Notes: a model not told the origin generated them from the sequence alone. DNA of 64,000 nt from Streptomyces albicerus (GCF_008905045.1 NZ_VWMY01000044.1:36574-100573), one strand, 5' to 3'; positions 8,359-17,536 are shown, numbered from the stretch's first letter. Numbers and translations: made by a program.

Positions 8359-8804
8359 CCACGCAGACGCTGCGCAGCGGGCAGGTCGCCGAGGCGGCGG
8401 GGGTGAACCCGCAGACGCTGCGCTACTACGAGCGGCGCGGCCTGCTGCCCGAGCCGGAGCGGTCCAACGGCGGGCACCGCATGTATCCGCCGTATGCCGT
8501 GACCGTTCTGCGGGTGATCAAGGCCGCGCAGCGCCTCGGCTTCACCCTGGGGGAGATCGCCGAGCTGCTTGAAGCCGGCACACACGGGCACGGTCGCGGC
8601 GATGCCGGGCTCCAGCGACGGGCTCGACGGAAGATCGCCGAGATCGACGCGAAGATCGCCGACCTCAACGTGATCCGCACCAGTCTCATCGACGCGGTCG
8701 CGGCCGGCTGCGACGACCTGACCGTGTGCGCGAGCAGTCCGGCCTGCCCGCTGCCGTTCGCCGAACTCGTCGAGGAGGGCCGCCGTAGCGGACCGTGCTG
8801 CTGA
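8355..8804 (+). CDS. MerR-family regulator with cysteine-rich C-terminus
   Basis: A 149-residue protein. The helix-turn-helix and wing cover residues 8-45 (SGQVAEAAGVNPQTLRYYERRG), then a dimerisation helix, then GCDDLTVCASSPACPLPF and a terminal CC. Cys119, 125, 131, 148 and 149 suggest a mercury or other soft-metal sensor, though the spacing differs from Tn501 MerR (Cys82/117/126). It overlaps the upstream gene by four bases and probably acts on the promoter near 7950. Confidence 0.82.
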   Translation: MTTQTLRSGQVAEAAGVNPQTLRYYERRGLLPEPERSNGGHRMYPPYAVTVLRVIKAAQRLGFTLGEIAELLEAGTHGHGRGDAGLQRRARRKIAEIDAKIADLNVIRTSLIDAVAAGCDDLTVCASSPACPLPFAELVEEGRRSGPCC

Positions 8805-8832
8805 TCCTCGGCGCGCCGGCCGGGCGCCCGGT

Positions 8833-9183
8833 GTGCTCGGCACTCTGGCCGGGCTCGCCTGCCTGGCGTGCTGCCTGTTGCCCGTGCTCATCACGGCCGG
8901 CGTCCTTGGCGGCGGAGCAGCCGCGGTCGTCGGATGGTTCCCCGCCCCCGCCCTCGCTCGTGCCCTCGCGTCGGCAGCGGCCGCTGCCGGAACCAGGTGG
9001 CTGAGCCGGCGCCGCCATCGGGCCGGATGCTCCTGCTCACGGTCGGCCACCAGGCCTGCCTGCGGGTGCGGCGGCATGACCGCCCCGGCGGCGGGCGGCC
9101 GCCCTGCACGACCGGAGCAGAGCCACGCCCGCCGGGCGGAAGAGACTCCGCTCGGCCTGCGGACCGGTGGAATCCATCCATGA
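8833..9183 (+). CDS. Small cysteine-rich membrane protein of the mer-like operon
   Basis: A 116-residue protein starting at GTG 8833. It has two hydrophobic segments (LAGLACLACCLLPVLITAGVLGG and a second near residues 35-55) with CLACC in the first, then Arg-rich text and CSCS and CGCG clusters near residues 70-80. Cysteines inside a membrane helix recall MerT-type mercury uptake proteins, but this is not a clear MerT homologue. It follows the MerR gene by 28 bases. The C-terminal 35 residues look like low-complexity read-through. Confidence 0.5.
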   Translation: MLGTLAGLACLACCLLPVLITAGVLGGGAAAVVGWFPAPALARALASAAAAAGTRWLSRRRHRAGCSCSRSATRPACGCGGMTAPAAGGRPARPEQSHARRAEETPLGLRTGGIHP

Positions 9184-9681
9184 CGGACTTGTGCTTTCCG
9201 GTCACCGTGGCGCATTGTTGTCGCCGCGTCGCCCTTCGTACCCTCCCCCCGGCACGGAGAGCGCCGCAGCGCCCGCCGGTCCGTACCGCAGGGCGCACCT
9301 CTGAGTGCCCCGGCCCGCGTCCCCCCGTCGCAGGCCGGGGCACCGTGGGCTCCCCTCGTCTCGGCGGCGACCGCCCGTAGGAACCAGAGCGTCCTCTGCG
9401 AGGCGCGGCGATCCCTGCGTGGTTGGGCGGGTGGCGGCGAGCGCCTCGTCCAGCCCTCGGCCAATGGACCAGGTGTGACATCTGCAGCGCCCGGCGCGCT
9501 GTAGGAGGTGGACCGCGACGGCGGCTCCCTGAGGCCCGCTTTCCCCCCGTGAGCGGGCACTCGTTGCTGGGGCAGGCAGGCCACATCCCCCGTCGCCTGC
9601 CTGCCTCGCGCAGTCCGCATGCCCCCGGCAGCGCACGATCTGGGCGTGGAGCGATGCGGTGCCCGCGGGGGAAGGGCAGGT
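9184..9681. other. Intergenic region before the kinase gene
   Basis: About 500 bases without a gene I can support. It contains a strong hairpin at 9305-9343 (listed separately) and otherwise GC-rich sequence with no family motif in six frames. Confidence 0.4.
9305..9343. terminator. Hairpin after the mer-like operon
   Basis: Perfect 11-bp arms, GTGCCCCGGCC at 9305-9315 and GGCCGGGGCAC at 9333-9343, with a 17-base loop. No U-run follows, as is common in Streptomyces terminators. Confidence 0.45.
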
Positions 9682-10980
9682 GTGCACGTGCTTGTGGCGG
9701 ATCGGTACCAGCTCGACGAACCGCTGGGCCGCGGCGCGATGGGCGCAGTCTGGCGCGCCACCGACCAGATCCTCCACCGGCCGGTTGCGGTCAAGCTGCT
9801 GCACACCGACCAGCCGGAGCAGGTAGCGGCGACCGATGCCGAACGCTTCCGTCTGGAGGCCCGGACCGCTGCCCGCCTCAACCACCCCCACGTGGTCGCC
9901 GTCTACGACTTCGGCTCCCATGACGGCCGGCCGTACTTGGTCATGGAGCTCGTCGACGGCTGGACCCTGGCCCAGGAGCGGTCCCGGCGAGGAACCCTGC
10001 CCCCGCAGGAAGCAGCCGGGATCGCGGCGCAGATGGCGGCCGGTCTGGCCGCCGCCCATCGCCAGGGCGTGATCCACCGGGACATCAAGCCCGCCAACGT
10101 GATGCTCACCGCCGACCGCACCGTGAAGATCACCGACTTCGGGATCGCATGTTTCACCGACGAGGCCGCCAGCACCCTGACCGCCGCCGGAAAGATCGTC
10201 GGCAGTGCCGCCTATCTGGCGCCCGAACGCGCCCTGGGCCGCCCCGCGCAGCCCGCCTCGGACATGTACTCCCTGGGCTGTGTGCTGTACGAACTGCTCA
10301 TCGGCCGCCCGCCGTTCACCGGCGCAACCAGCCTGGCCGTGGTCCAGCAGCACGTCGAGGCCGCCCCGGTGCCGCCCACCCGGCTGCGCCCGGACATCCC
10401 CGGCCCGCTCGCCGAGCAGGTGCTGCGGCTGCTGGCCAAGGATCCCGCACAACGCCCCACCGCCGACCAGACGGCCGCCTGGCTGTCCAACACGGCGCAA
10501 CCGGCCGGCCCGCCGGCACCGCAGCAGATGTCTCCGGCCGACTCGCCCCCGCTGCCGTCGCCGTCGCCCTCAGCGCACCTGCCCCGGACGGCTGGGCTCC
10601 CAGCGGCGATCCGGCGGCGGGCCGTCCGGCGTCCTGGCATGTCCCCGAAAGCCCTGTTCGCCCTCGCCGGCATCGTCGTGTTCGCCGTTTCGGCAGCCGT
10701 CGGGGTGGCACTGACAACCGACGGCGGCTCCTCGCCGAATCCCGCGAGCACGCCACCTCCCGCTTCCTCGCCGGCCACCGAGAAGTCCACCGCCGCGCCC
10801 CTGCCGTCGATGTCCTCCGCACCGGTGGCTGACGACGACAACGACGACGAAGACGCGGAAGAAGAGGCGGAGGAGGAGCGCAAGGCAGCCGAGAAGGAAC
10901 AGAAGCGACAAGAGGAAGAACGGAAGAAGCAGGAAGAGGAGAGGAAGAAGGCTGCGGAAGAAGCGCGCGACGACGACTGA
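9682..10980 (+). CDS. Membrane-anchored Ser/Thr protein kinase (PknB type)
   Basis: A 432-residue Hanks-type kinase. From GTG 9682 the catalytic parts are the Gly loop GRGAMGAVW (16-24), Lys38 in VAVKLL, HRDIKPAN with Asp134, and DFG at 152-154. The kinase domain ends near 285, followed by a Pro/Ser/Ala-rich linker, one membrane segment (ALFALAGIVVFAVSAAVGVAL) and an extracellular tail ending in highly charged Lys/Glu/Arg repeats. No PASTA or other sensor domain is present; the charged tail may be a coiled coil. An ATG at 9619 would add 21 unconserved residues. Confidence 0.92.
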   Translation: MHVLVADRYQLDEPLGRGAMGAVWRATDQILHRPVAVKLLHTDQPEQVAATDAERFRLEARTAARLNHPHVVAVYDFGSHDGRPYLVMELVDGWTLAQERSRRGTLPPQEAAGIAAQMAAGLAAAHRQGVIHRDIKPANVMLTADRTVKITDFGIACFTDEAASTLTAAGKIVGSAAYLAPERALGRPAQPASDMYSLGCVLYELLIGRPPFTGATSLAVVQQHVEAAPVPPTRLRPDIPGPLAEQVLRLLAKDPAQRPTADQTAAWLSNTAQPAGPPAPQQMSPADSPPLPSPSPSAHLPRTAGLPAAIRRRAVRRPGMSPKALFALAGIVVFAVSAAVGVALTTDGGSSPNPASTPPPASSPATEKSTAAPLPSMSSAPVADDDNDDEDAEEEAEEERKAAEKEQKRQEEERKKQEEERKKAAEEARDDD

Positions 10981-11042
10981 CCCGACACCGAGGCGCACCC
11001 GGACGGCATTCGGCCACCCGGAGTCGCATGTGCCAGGACTGG

Positions 11043-12005
11043 TTACGGCTTCTCCACCGTCGTCAGCCACAGCTGCACGTACCGCTCCACGTCGACGCCC
11101 AACGCCACGTCCACCAGGCTCTGTTCGCGTGCGTCGCCATGGAACTCGGACTCGCCGGGACGAGGGCGGCGATCGACGATCGTCTGGCCTCGGGCGGGGC
11201 CCGGGGCCAGGCTCACCTCGACCGGGATGCGTTCGGTGGTGATCCCCTCCGGGTCGACGACCGCGCAGACCGCGCCCGCGTCGCCGAGGCCGCCCATGGG
11301 GGTGGGGTCGCCGGAGGTGGCCGGGTCGCGGTGGGCGAGCAGCTCACCGGCCAGCCGGAGCCGGGGGTCCGAGCTCACGCGCAGCCGCTGGACATCCGCG
11401 GCCGGGACGAGGACCTCCTTGAACACGTCGAGTCCGTACATCGTGATCGGTACCCCGGCGGTGAGCAGGATCGCGGCGGCCTCCGGGTCGTGCCACACGT
11501 TGAACTCCGCGACCGGCGTGGCATTTCCGGTCGCCACCGCGCCGCCCATGAACACGATCCGCTCGATGTTCCGCACGACTTCCGGGTGCGTACGCAGCAG
11601 CAGCGCGATGTTGGTCAGCGGCGCGGTGGGGATCAGGGTGACCGGCCTCGGCGAGGCGAGGATCTCCCGCCGCAGCAGCGTCACCGCGTCCACGTCGACC
11701 GGCACCCGGGCCGGCGCGGGCAGCCCGAGGTCGCCCATCCCGTCCTGCCCGTGCACGTGCCGCGCCGTCCGCACCGGCTCGATCAGCGGCCGCTCGGCAC
11801 CCCGCGCGACCGGAATACCGGGGGCGCCGGCCTGCTCCAGCACGGTCAGGGTGTTGCGGACGACCCCGTCCACATCGGTGTTCCCGGCCACGCAGGTCAC
11901 CGCGCGCACGTCGAGACCGGGATGCCGTACGGCGAACAGCAGGGCCAGGGCATCATCGACACCGGTGTCGCAGTCGATGATCACCGGGATGGGCTGACCG
12001 GTCAC
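11043..12005 (-). CDS. Inosine/uridine-type nucleoside hydrolase
   Basis: A 320-residue enzyme of the IUNH family. The signature DCDTGVDDALAL is at residues 11-22, with Asp11, Asp13 and Asp17/18 expected to hold the catalytic calcium. Further family text includes VAGNTDVDGVVRNTL and IVFMGGAV. These enzymes cleave the N-glycosidic bond of ribonucleosides for base salvage. The ATG overlaps the stop of a 40-codon open frame (ATGA), suggesting coupling. It converges with the kinase gene. Confidence 0.92.
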   Translation of the reverse strand: MTGQPIPVIIDCDTGVDDALALLFAVRHPGLDVRAVTCVAGNTDVDGVVRNTLTVLEQAGAPGIPVARGAERPLIEPVRTARHVHGQDGMGDLGLPAPARVPVDVDAVTLLRREILASPRPVTLIPTAPLTNIALLLRTHPEVVRNIERIVFMGGAVATGNATPVAEFNVWHDPEAAAILLTAGVPITMYGLDVFKEVLVPAADVQRLRVSSDPRLRLAGELLAHRDPATSGDPTPMGGLGDAGAVCAVVDPEGITTERIPVEVSLAPGPARGQTIVDRRPRPGESEFHGDAREQSLVDVALGVDVERYVQLWLTTVEKP

Positions 12006-12124
12006 AGCGATGCTCCTTCGTCCAAGAGTGTCTGTTCGACAGTGACCATACGCAGCCGCTCGTGGTCCGGCGCCGCAAACCCCGACCCGGCGCCGATCCG
12101 ATCCAGGAGTGCCGCGACGGGCAT
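12002..12124 (-). CDS. Possible 40-residue peptide or gene remnant coupled to the nucleoside hydrolase
   Basis: Starts ATG at 12124, reads MPVAALLDRIGAGSGF and ends LRMVTVEQTLLDEGASL with its stop overlapping the hydrolase start. The overlap is typical of operon partners, so this may be the last part of a gene whose body was lost, or a small coupling peptide. I do not recognise a family. Confidence 0.3.
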   Translation of the reverse strand: MPVAALLDRIGAGSGFAAPDHERLRMVTVEQTLLDEGASL

Positions 12125-12149
12125 CGCCGCCCCCGACGGCTCCGTGTGG

Positions 12150-12617
12150 TCAGGGGGCGTCGCCACAGTCCTTCCACACACCGTCTTCCTTGACCAGGGG
12201 AAGCTCGAGGCTGTTTTCGGGGATCTCCTTGATGTGGGTGTAGGCCACCGCTTTGGTGTCGCTGATCCGCGTGACCTTGTCGAGAACCAGGTGGAGGGCC
12301 CCCTGCAGCGGGCGATCCGGGCCGTCGTGCTCGCGGCGTTCACTCGCACACGCATTTGCGTAGAGATCCCGATAGCTGGAGTCGGGATCGTTCACGACGT
12401 CGATGAGTCTCTGGGCGGCTCCCTCCGGGGTGTTGTCGTACCCCTCCGGCCGTATCGCCAGTATGACGACGCCGATCACGACGCCGGTCAGTACCGCCGC
12501 ACCAGAGATCAAGGCCGTCCTCCGCCGCCACCAGACGGGCCGCGGTGGCTGCGGCGGTCGGCCGTCCGTCGGCTGCTCGGAGGGGTCCGGGATGGGTACG
12601 GGGCTGTCGTTGGCCAT
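12150..12617 (-). CDS. Hypothetical single-pass membrane protein
   Basis: A 155-residue protein: a Pro-rich cytoplasmic N-terminus (residues 1-30), one membrane segment (ALISGAAVLTGVVIGVVILAI, about 35-55), and an extracytoplasmic domain with two cysteines (ANACASE and VWKDCGDAP) that could pair. It ends WKDCGDAP. The layout resembles Streptomyces proteins with a small NTF2-like or lumazine-binding-like outer domain, but I cannot assign one. The ATG at 12617 follows a short purine-rich stretch. Confidence 0.65.
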   Translation of the reverse strand: MANDSPVPIPDPSEQPTDGRPPQPPRPVWWRRRTALISGAAVLTGVVIGVVILAIRPEGYDNTPEGAAQRLIDVVNDPDSSYRDLYANACASERREHDGPDRPLQGALHLVLDKVTRISDTKAVAYTHIKEIPENSLELPLVKEDGVWKDCGDAP

Positions 12618-13056
12618 CGTGTCTCTCCTGGACGTGGCACCGGCGCTCTCCGTGAAGGGGGCATGGTGCGGGGCCGGACGGCTGCCGTCTGCCGCCCTCG
12701 CCGCCCACACGGCTGGGGCAGTTGTCTAACACCTTGGACTCGGGAGGGGTCCCGCAGCCGTGCACGTCGCCGGGCTACCCGCAGCCGCGCTGTCGCCCCG
12801 CCGGTCCACGTCCGGTGCGGCGCGCCGGCTCTCGTCCTGTCGCTCGCAGCCTTCGGGCTGCTCGCCCTCGTCGACAACGCCGCATACGGCAGCTGGCTTC
12901 GCAGTCGTTGAACGGTGCAGGGTGGCGGGATCCGGGGCCATGCCCGAACAGTGGCCGCGCCGGGGCGGGCTGTCACCGGATGTGCCCCCTCCCGTACAGT
13001 CCGTGGTGCCAGCGCTCCGTTACGGCCAAGCCCAGTGGTTGACCAGGAGAAGAAAC
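12618..13056. other. Divergent intergenic region upstream of the P450 gene
   Basis: About 440 bases. No gene is supported. On the plus strand bases 12803-12911 read a hydrophobic segment (APALVLSLAAFGLLALVDNA) ending SWLRSR and a stop, possibly the last helix of a lost membrane protein. The P450 promoter should be here. Confidence 0.3.
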
Positions 13057-14394
13057 ATGGACACCGAAGCCAGTCCCGGCTCCCCTCCGTACGGTCCCGG
13101 AACGGGGCGGTCGGTCCCCGAAGCCGAGCCTGGACTCGTGGAGCGGTGGCGTTCCGGGGGAGGCGAACTGGTCGAGCTGCTGTCCCAGGTGCGCGAGAGG
13201 TCCGGCGGCCTTGCCGCGTTCCGCCTCGGGTCGGCCCCCACCGTTCTGGTCACCGATCCGCAGGCGGTCCAGCACGTACTCGCCCGGCACCCGGAGCGGT
13301 ACGTCAAGCGCTCCCACCGCGCCCGTGTGCTGATCGGTGACGGCGTCCTCGCCGCCACCGGTACGGCATGGAAGCAGCAACGCCGCTTGTTGCAGTCCCA
13401 GTTCACCGGTACCGGGATGCGTCGCTACGAACAGCGGATCACCGAGGCTGCCCGGACCACCGCCGGGCGCTGGGCCGGGTACGCCCGTACCGGGCAGACC
13501 TTCGACGTCGGGCAGGAGATGCGCCGCTTCGCCCTGGACGCCATCTGGCGCTCCCTCACCGGGCATCCCCTCGATGACGGGACCGAGCGCGAACTGGCCG
13601 CCGTGGCAGCCGTGGCGACCGCCCTGCCGACTCTGCCCGCCGATGCCACCGACGCCGTTGCCGCCGATCTCGCCCGAATTGATGCGGTCGCCCGGCACGC
13701 CATAGAGGCCGCCCGCAGCGGGGCGGCCGGCCCGGACGGCCCGGGCCTGCTGCACGTCCTGATCGACGCCGCCGCCGAGCGCCCCGAGTACACCGACCGG
13801 CTGATCCGCGACGAGCTGGTCACGTTGCTCGTGGCCGGGCACGAGACCACCGCCACCACCCTGACCTGGCTCTACCTGCTCCTCGACCGACACCCCGCCG
13901 CCCGCGAACAAGCGCTCGCGGCCGGCGGCGAAGGCTCAGCGGAACGCCGCCAGGCCATCCAGGCCCTGGTCCACGAGACGCTCCGGCTCTACCCGTCCGC
14001 CTGGATCCTGCCCCGCCACGCCACCGAGGACGACACCCTTGCCGGCTACACCGTCGAGGCGGGCACCGACCTCCTGATCTGCCCGTACCTCACGCACCGC
14101 GATCCCGAACTGTGGCCAGACCCAGAGCACTTCGACCCGCGGCGCTTCCTCATCCCGGACGGCCGACCTTCCCACCCGGGCGCCTACTTCCCTTTCGGTA
14201 TCGGTCCCCGCGCCTGCCTGGGCCTGCAATTCGCGCTCCGCGAATCGACCGTGCTGCTCGAACACCTGCTGCCGGTCCACACCCCGGCCTTCCACTCCAC
14301 CCCCACGAAGGCGGTGTACGGCATCACCGTCCGCCCCGACGGCCCCACCCCCGCAACCCTGGTACCGCCTGGCAGTTCGTCGAACGGCCGCTGA
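13057..14394 (+). CDS. Cytochrome P450
   Basis: A 445-residue soluble P450. Landmarks: I-helix AGHETT with Glu263 and Thr264/265, ExxR at 307-310 (ETLR), PDPEHFDPRRF, and the heme loop FPFGIGPRACLG with the axial Cys387. The ATG at 13057 follows AGGAGA; the open frame extends upstream but without P450 text. No ferredoxin, reductase or biosynthetic partner is adjacent, so the substrate is unknown. It ends inside a strong hairpin shared with the convergent MMPL gene. Confidence 0.95.
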   Translation: MDTEASPGSPPYGPGTGRSVPEAEPGLVERWRSGGGELVELLSQVRERSGGLAAFRLGSAPTVLVTDPQAVQHVLARHPERYVKRSHRARVLIGDGVLAATGTAWKQQRRLLQSQFTGTGMRRYEQRITEAARTTAGRWAGYARTGQTFDVGQEMRRFALDAIWRSLTGHPLDDGTERELAAVAAVATALPTLPADATDAVAADLARIDAVARHAIEAARSGAAGPDGPGLLHVLIDAAAERPEYTDRLIRDELVTLLVAGHETTATTLTWLYLLLDRHPAAREQALAAGGEGSAERRQAIQALVHETLRLYPSAWILPRHATEDDTLAGYTVEAGTDLLICPYLTHRDPELWPDPEHFDPRRFLIPDGRPSHPGAYFPFGIGPRACLGLQFALRESTVLLEHLLPVHTPAFHSTPTKAVYGITVRPDGPTPATLVPPGSSSNGR

Positions 14395-14421
14395 CGCGGG
14401 TGGAGGACACCCGCGTCAGCG
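14389..14421. terminator. Bidirectional terminator hairpin
   Basis: Perfect 14-bp arms with a 5-base loop: CGCTGACGCGGGTG at 14389-14402 and CACCCGCGTCAGCG at 14408-14421. It overlaps the P450 stop codon and lies 15 bases from the MMPL stop, so it can end both convergent transcripts. Confidence 0.75.
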
Positions 14422-14435
14422 TCGCCTCGTACGTA

Positions 14436-16544
14436 TCAGGCCGGATCGTGGGCCGGGGTGGGTGCGGTGGTCGAAGGGCTTGCCGGAGTGTCCGGTTCGT
14501 CGTGGGCGAGGCGGTGGAAGAGCTTGCCCGGCCACCAGAACCAGCGGCCCAGGTCGAGGGCGAGGGCGGGCACCAGGACCGTACGGACGAGGAACGTGTC
14601 CAGCAGGACGCCGATGCCGACGAGGACGCCCATCTGGGCCATGGTCACCAGTGGCAGCCCGGCGAAGACGGCGAAGGTGGCAGCCAGGACGACGCCCGCG
14701 GAGGTGATGACGCCTCCGGTACTGGTCAACCCCTCCAGGACGCCGCGCGTGTGGCCGAGACGGCCGGCTTCCTCCTTCACCCGGTGCATGAGGAAGATGT
14801 TGTAGTCGATGCCGAGGGCGACCAGGAAGACGAAGCCCATGAGCGGGATCGACCAGTCGACGCCCGCGAAGCCCAGGACGTGTTCGAAGAGCAGGTTCGA
14901 GGCCCCGAGCGCTCCGAAGTACGACAGCACCACGGTGGCCAGGAGCAGCAGCGGGGCGACAAGGGCTCGTAGCAGCCCGATCAGGACCGCCAGGACGACC
15001 AGGAGCACGATCGGGATGACCGTGGTGAGGTCGCGGTCGGCGGCCCGCTGGGTGTCGAGGGTCTCGGCGGTCGTGCCGCCGACGAGGGCGTCCATCGGGT
15101 GCACGGCCTCGCGGAGGTCGTCGATCGTGTCCTTTGCCGCCTGGCTGTCGGGAGTGGCCTTCAACACCACGGAGAGCGTGGTGAGTTCACCGTCCGGGGT
15201 ACGGTCGACGTCATCCTCGACGCGGGCGACGCCGTCCACGCCGGAGGCGGCCGTGCGGACGCTGGCGGTCTCGTCGGTGCTGGTGACGATCTTCGCGGGA
15301 TCGGACGCCCCGGACGGATAGTGGGCCGAGATCTTCTCCTGGGCGACGACCGACTCGGGCTTGTCCTGGAACATCTCGGCCTGCGTCAGGCCCATGGAGA
15401 CGCCGGCCGCGCTGAGCGCGAGGGCGCCGGTGACGGCGACGGACATCATCCACGACCAGCGGGGGCGCTGGGCGACGGCCGCTCCGATGCGGGACCACAC
15501 GGTGCGCGGCTTGCGGGCGGGCGTGCCGTACCGCGGGACCAGGGGCCAGAACACCCAGCGGCCCGTGATGACGAGCAGCGCCGGCAGCACCGTGACCATC
15601 GCCAGGAAACCGCAGACGACGCCGACCGCCCCGACCAGCCCCAGCGAGCGCGAGGAGTTGATGTCGGCGAAGGCCAGGCAGGCCAGGCCGACCGCGATGG
15701 TGGCTGCGGAGGCGAGGATCGCCGGCCCCGAGCGGCGCAGTGCGATCCGCATGGCCGCGTGCCGGTCCTCGTGGCGGTGCAGTTCCTCGCGGTAGCGGGC
15801 GATGAGCAGCAGCGCGTAGTCGGTGCCGACGCCGAAGACGAGCACCATCAGCACACCCGCGCTCTGCGGGTCCACCGGCAGCCCGGCATGCTTGGCCAGC
15901 AGATAGGTGCAGACCTGGGTGAGTACGGCGGCGAAGCCGACGGAGAGCAGGGGCAGCAGCCACAGGATCGGGCTGCGGTAGGTGATCAGCAGCAGGACGG
16001 CCACGACCAGGCCGGTGGCGAGCAGCAACGTCGAGTCGAGGCTGTCGAAGACCGCCACCGAGTCGGTGAGGGATCCGGCGGGGCCGCCCACCTCGATGTC
16101 CACGCCGGACGGAGCGTTGGCCCCGGCGATCTCGCGCAGCTCGTCGACCTTGTCGGTGATCTCGTCCTCGCTGTCCAGCGGAACGACGGTCATCAGGGCC
16201 TTGCCGTCCTCGGACGGGATCGGCCGCGAGACCTCCTCGCCCGCGGGGGCGAAGCGCTCGAAGGCGGTCCGGTCGGCGGCGGCCTTCGCGTCCGCGCCGT
16301 CGCCGGTGTAGACGACGACGGCGGGCATGACCGGGTCCGTACGGAACTTCTCCAGCTCCGTGTTGACCCGCGCGGACTCGGCGCCGCGCGGCAGGAAGGC
16401 GTTGGCACTGGTGTCCTCGACGTCGCCGAGCTTGCCGGCCAACGGGCCGAGCGCGACGGCCACGATCAGCCAGGCCGCCAGGACGAGCCACTTGCCGCGC
16501 CGCCCGCCGGGCGCACGGGCGACACGCTGCAGCAGCGCACGCAT
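14436..16544 (-). CDS. MMPL-family RND exporter
   Basis: A 702-residue inner-membrane transporter. It has the duplicated MMPL arrangement: one membrane helix, an external loop of about 130 residues, five helices, then the same again; motifs FGVGTDYALLL and FLVALGIDYNIFLM carry the Asp-Tyr pair expected for proton relay. Such proteins export lipids or drugs. The ATG at 16544 has AAGGAG nine bases upstream. The ArsR-like regulator and small coiled-coil membrane protein upstream are likely partners. Confidence 0.93.
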   Translation of the reverse strand: MRALLQRVARAPGGRRGKWLVLAAWLIVAVALGPLAGKLGDVEDTSANAFLPRGAESARVNTELEKFRTDPVMPAVVVYTGDGADAKAAADRTAFERFAPAGEEVSRPIPSEDGKALMTVVPLDSEDEITDKVDELREIAGANAPSGVDIEVGGPAGSLTDSVAVFDSLDSTLLLATGLVVAVLLLITYRSPILWLLPLLSVGFAAVLTQVCTYLLAKHAGLPVDPQSAGVLMVLVFGVGTDYALLLIARYREELHRHEDRHAAMRIALRRSGPAILASAATIAVGLACLAFADINSSRSLGLVGAVGVVCGFLAMVTVLPALLVITGRWVFWPLVPRYGTPARKPRTVWSRIGAAVAQRPRWSWMMSVAVTGALALSAAGVSMGLTQAEMFQDKPESVVAQEKISAHYPSGASDPAKIVTSTDETASVRTAASGVDGVARVEDDVDRTPDGELTTLSVVLKATPDSQAAKDTIDDLREAVHPMDALVGGTTAETLDTQRAADRDLTTVIPIVLLVVLAVLIGLLRALVAPLLLLATVVLSYFGALGASNLLFEHVLGFAGVDWSIPLMGFVFLVALGIDYNIFLMHRVKEEAGRLGHTRGVLEGLTSTGGVITSAGVVLAATFAVFAGLPLVTMAQMGVLVGIGVLLDTFLVRTVLVPALALDLGRWFWWPGKLFHRLAHDEPDTPASPSTTAPTPAHDPA

Positions 16545-16682
16545 GAGTAATCTCCTTGGTGTGGAACGCGCCGCCGGTCGGTGACCGGCACAAGGGCGCA
16601 CGGGACCCGCACCACGGCGTAGAAGGTGTGACGACCTGCCGTGGCGTACGGGATGGGTGTGTCCGGGGTGTGTTCTTCCTTG

Positions 16683-16714
16683 GTACGGCCGGGAGTTGCC
16701 GCTCCCGGCCGTAC
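16683..16714. terminator. Hairpin between the small membrane protein and MMPL genes
   Basis: Perfect 13-bp arms, GTACGGCCGGGAG at 16683-16695 and CTCCCGGCCGTAC at 16702-16714, six-base loop. It lies just after the stop at 16736 and could terminate the two-gene regulator operon before MMPL. Confidence 0.65.
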
Positions 16715-16735
16715 GCGGTCGGCCGCGGCCGGGTG

Positions 16736-17050
16736 TTATTCGATCTCGCGCATCATCTTCTCCATCGAGCCGACCGCGAGCCGGGTCTGCGTCAGTTCGT
16801 CGAGGGTCTGCCGCTGTTCCTCGGCCGTCCGGCGCTGCAACTCAACGGTGTCTTCGAGGAGTTGGGCGTACTTCGTGGCGAGTTCCTTGTACTGCTCCTC
16901 GCGTGCGGCCAGCATTCGGGCCCGCCAGGTGGCGGCGGCCTGCCAGACGATGACGATCAGCAGGGTGAAGAGTCCGGCCGCGCCGACGGCGCCGACCAGA
17001 ATCCCCCACTCGTCCTCTCCGGCGGCGAGGGTCACCAGTTGCTCATTCAC
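16736..17050 (-). CDS. Small membrane protein with cytoplasmic coiled coil
   Basis: A 104-residue protein. A membrane segment (GAVGAAGLFTLLIVIVWQAAA) covers about residues 20-40; residues 45-95 are a charged heptad-like helix (EEQYKELATKYAQLLEDTVE, then LQRRTAEEQRQTLDEL). Translation starts at GTG 17050, overlapping the stop of the ArsR-like gene (GTGA), so the pair is coupled. It may relay a membrane signal to the regulator, but this is inference from context. Confidence 0.75.
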   Translation of the reverse strand: MNEQLVTLAAGEDEWGILVGAVGAAGLFTLLIVIVWQAAATWRARMLAAREEQYKELATKYAQLLEDTVELQRRTAEEQRQTLDELTQTRLAVGSMEKMMREIE

Positions 17051-17409
17051 TTCGCTTCCTCTTTCGCGGTCCGGTCGGTCCGGTCGGCGTTCTCGGTGAT
17101 CGTCGCGGCTGCCCGTGCGATGACGGGGGGCGTCAACTCGTAGAAGAAGGGCGCGACTTCGTAGTACTTCATCGCCTTGCCGTCCTCCGAGAGTTCGAGC
17201 GTGCCGACGACCAGTCCGGCCGCCTCCAGGCGCTGCAGGTGCATGTGCAGCAGCGGGCGGCCCATCCCGATCTCGCGGGCCAGCGCGCTGACGTAGTTGC
17301 GGTTCTCCACGAGCGCCGCGACGATCCGCAGGCGGTGCGGATTGCCGAGCGCGGAGAGCACCTTCAGCAACTCGTCGCCCGTCGGTGCCGGAGGCGGGAC
17401 CTCGGCCAT
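17047..17409 (-). CDS. ArsR-like winged-helix regulator
   Basis: A 120-residue protein with one winged-helix domain: LLKVLSALGNPHRLRIVAAL, then YVSALAREIGMGRPLLHMHL as the recognition region and a wing near residues 72-85. No metal-site cysteines are visible, so it is not a classical arsenic or zinc sensor. Upstream are two TGTCA/TGACA inverted repeats that look like its operators. It is coupled to the small coiled-coil membrane protein downstream. Confidence 0.85.
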   Translation of the reverse strand: MAEVPPPAPTGDELLKVLSALGNPHRLRIVAALVENRNYVSALAREIGMGRPLLHMHLQRLEAAGLVVGTLELSEDGKAMKYYEVAPFFYELTPPVIARAAATITENADRTDRTAKEEAK

Positions 17410-17430
17410 CGTGGCCCCCTTCCGTCGTGC

Positions 17431-17482
17431 CTGTCAGAAAAGGCTGACAGCTCCCTCGATCACCTGTCAAAGATTCCTGACA
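17431..17482. promoter_or_regulatory. Two TGTCA/TGACA inverted repeats, candidate operators
   Basis: CTGTCAG (17431-17437) faces CTGACAG (17444-17450), and TGTCA (17464-17468) faces TGACA (17478-17482). Both lie in the 75 bases before the ArsR-like start codon, fitting negative autoregulation. Confidence 0.55.
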
Positions 17483-17536
17483 CATGTCGGGGAGAGATGG
17501 GGGACATCTCAGGGTCGGCTAGGGGACACGTCCGGG

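Noticed and set aside
15099..16550. Long plus-strand open frame opposite the MMPL gene
   Set aside because: It is antisense to clear MMPL coding sequence; its product is Gly/Arg/Asp-rich without motifs, as expected from third-position GC bias.
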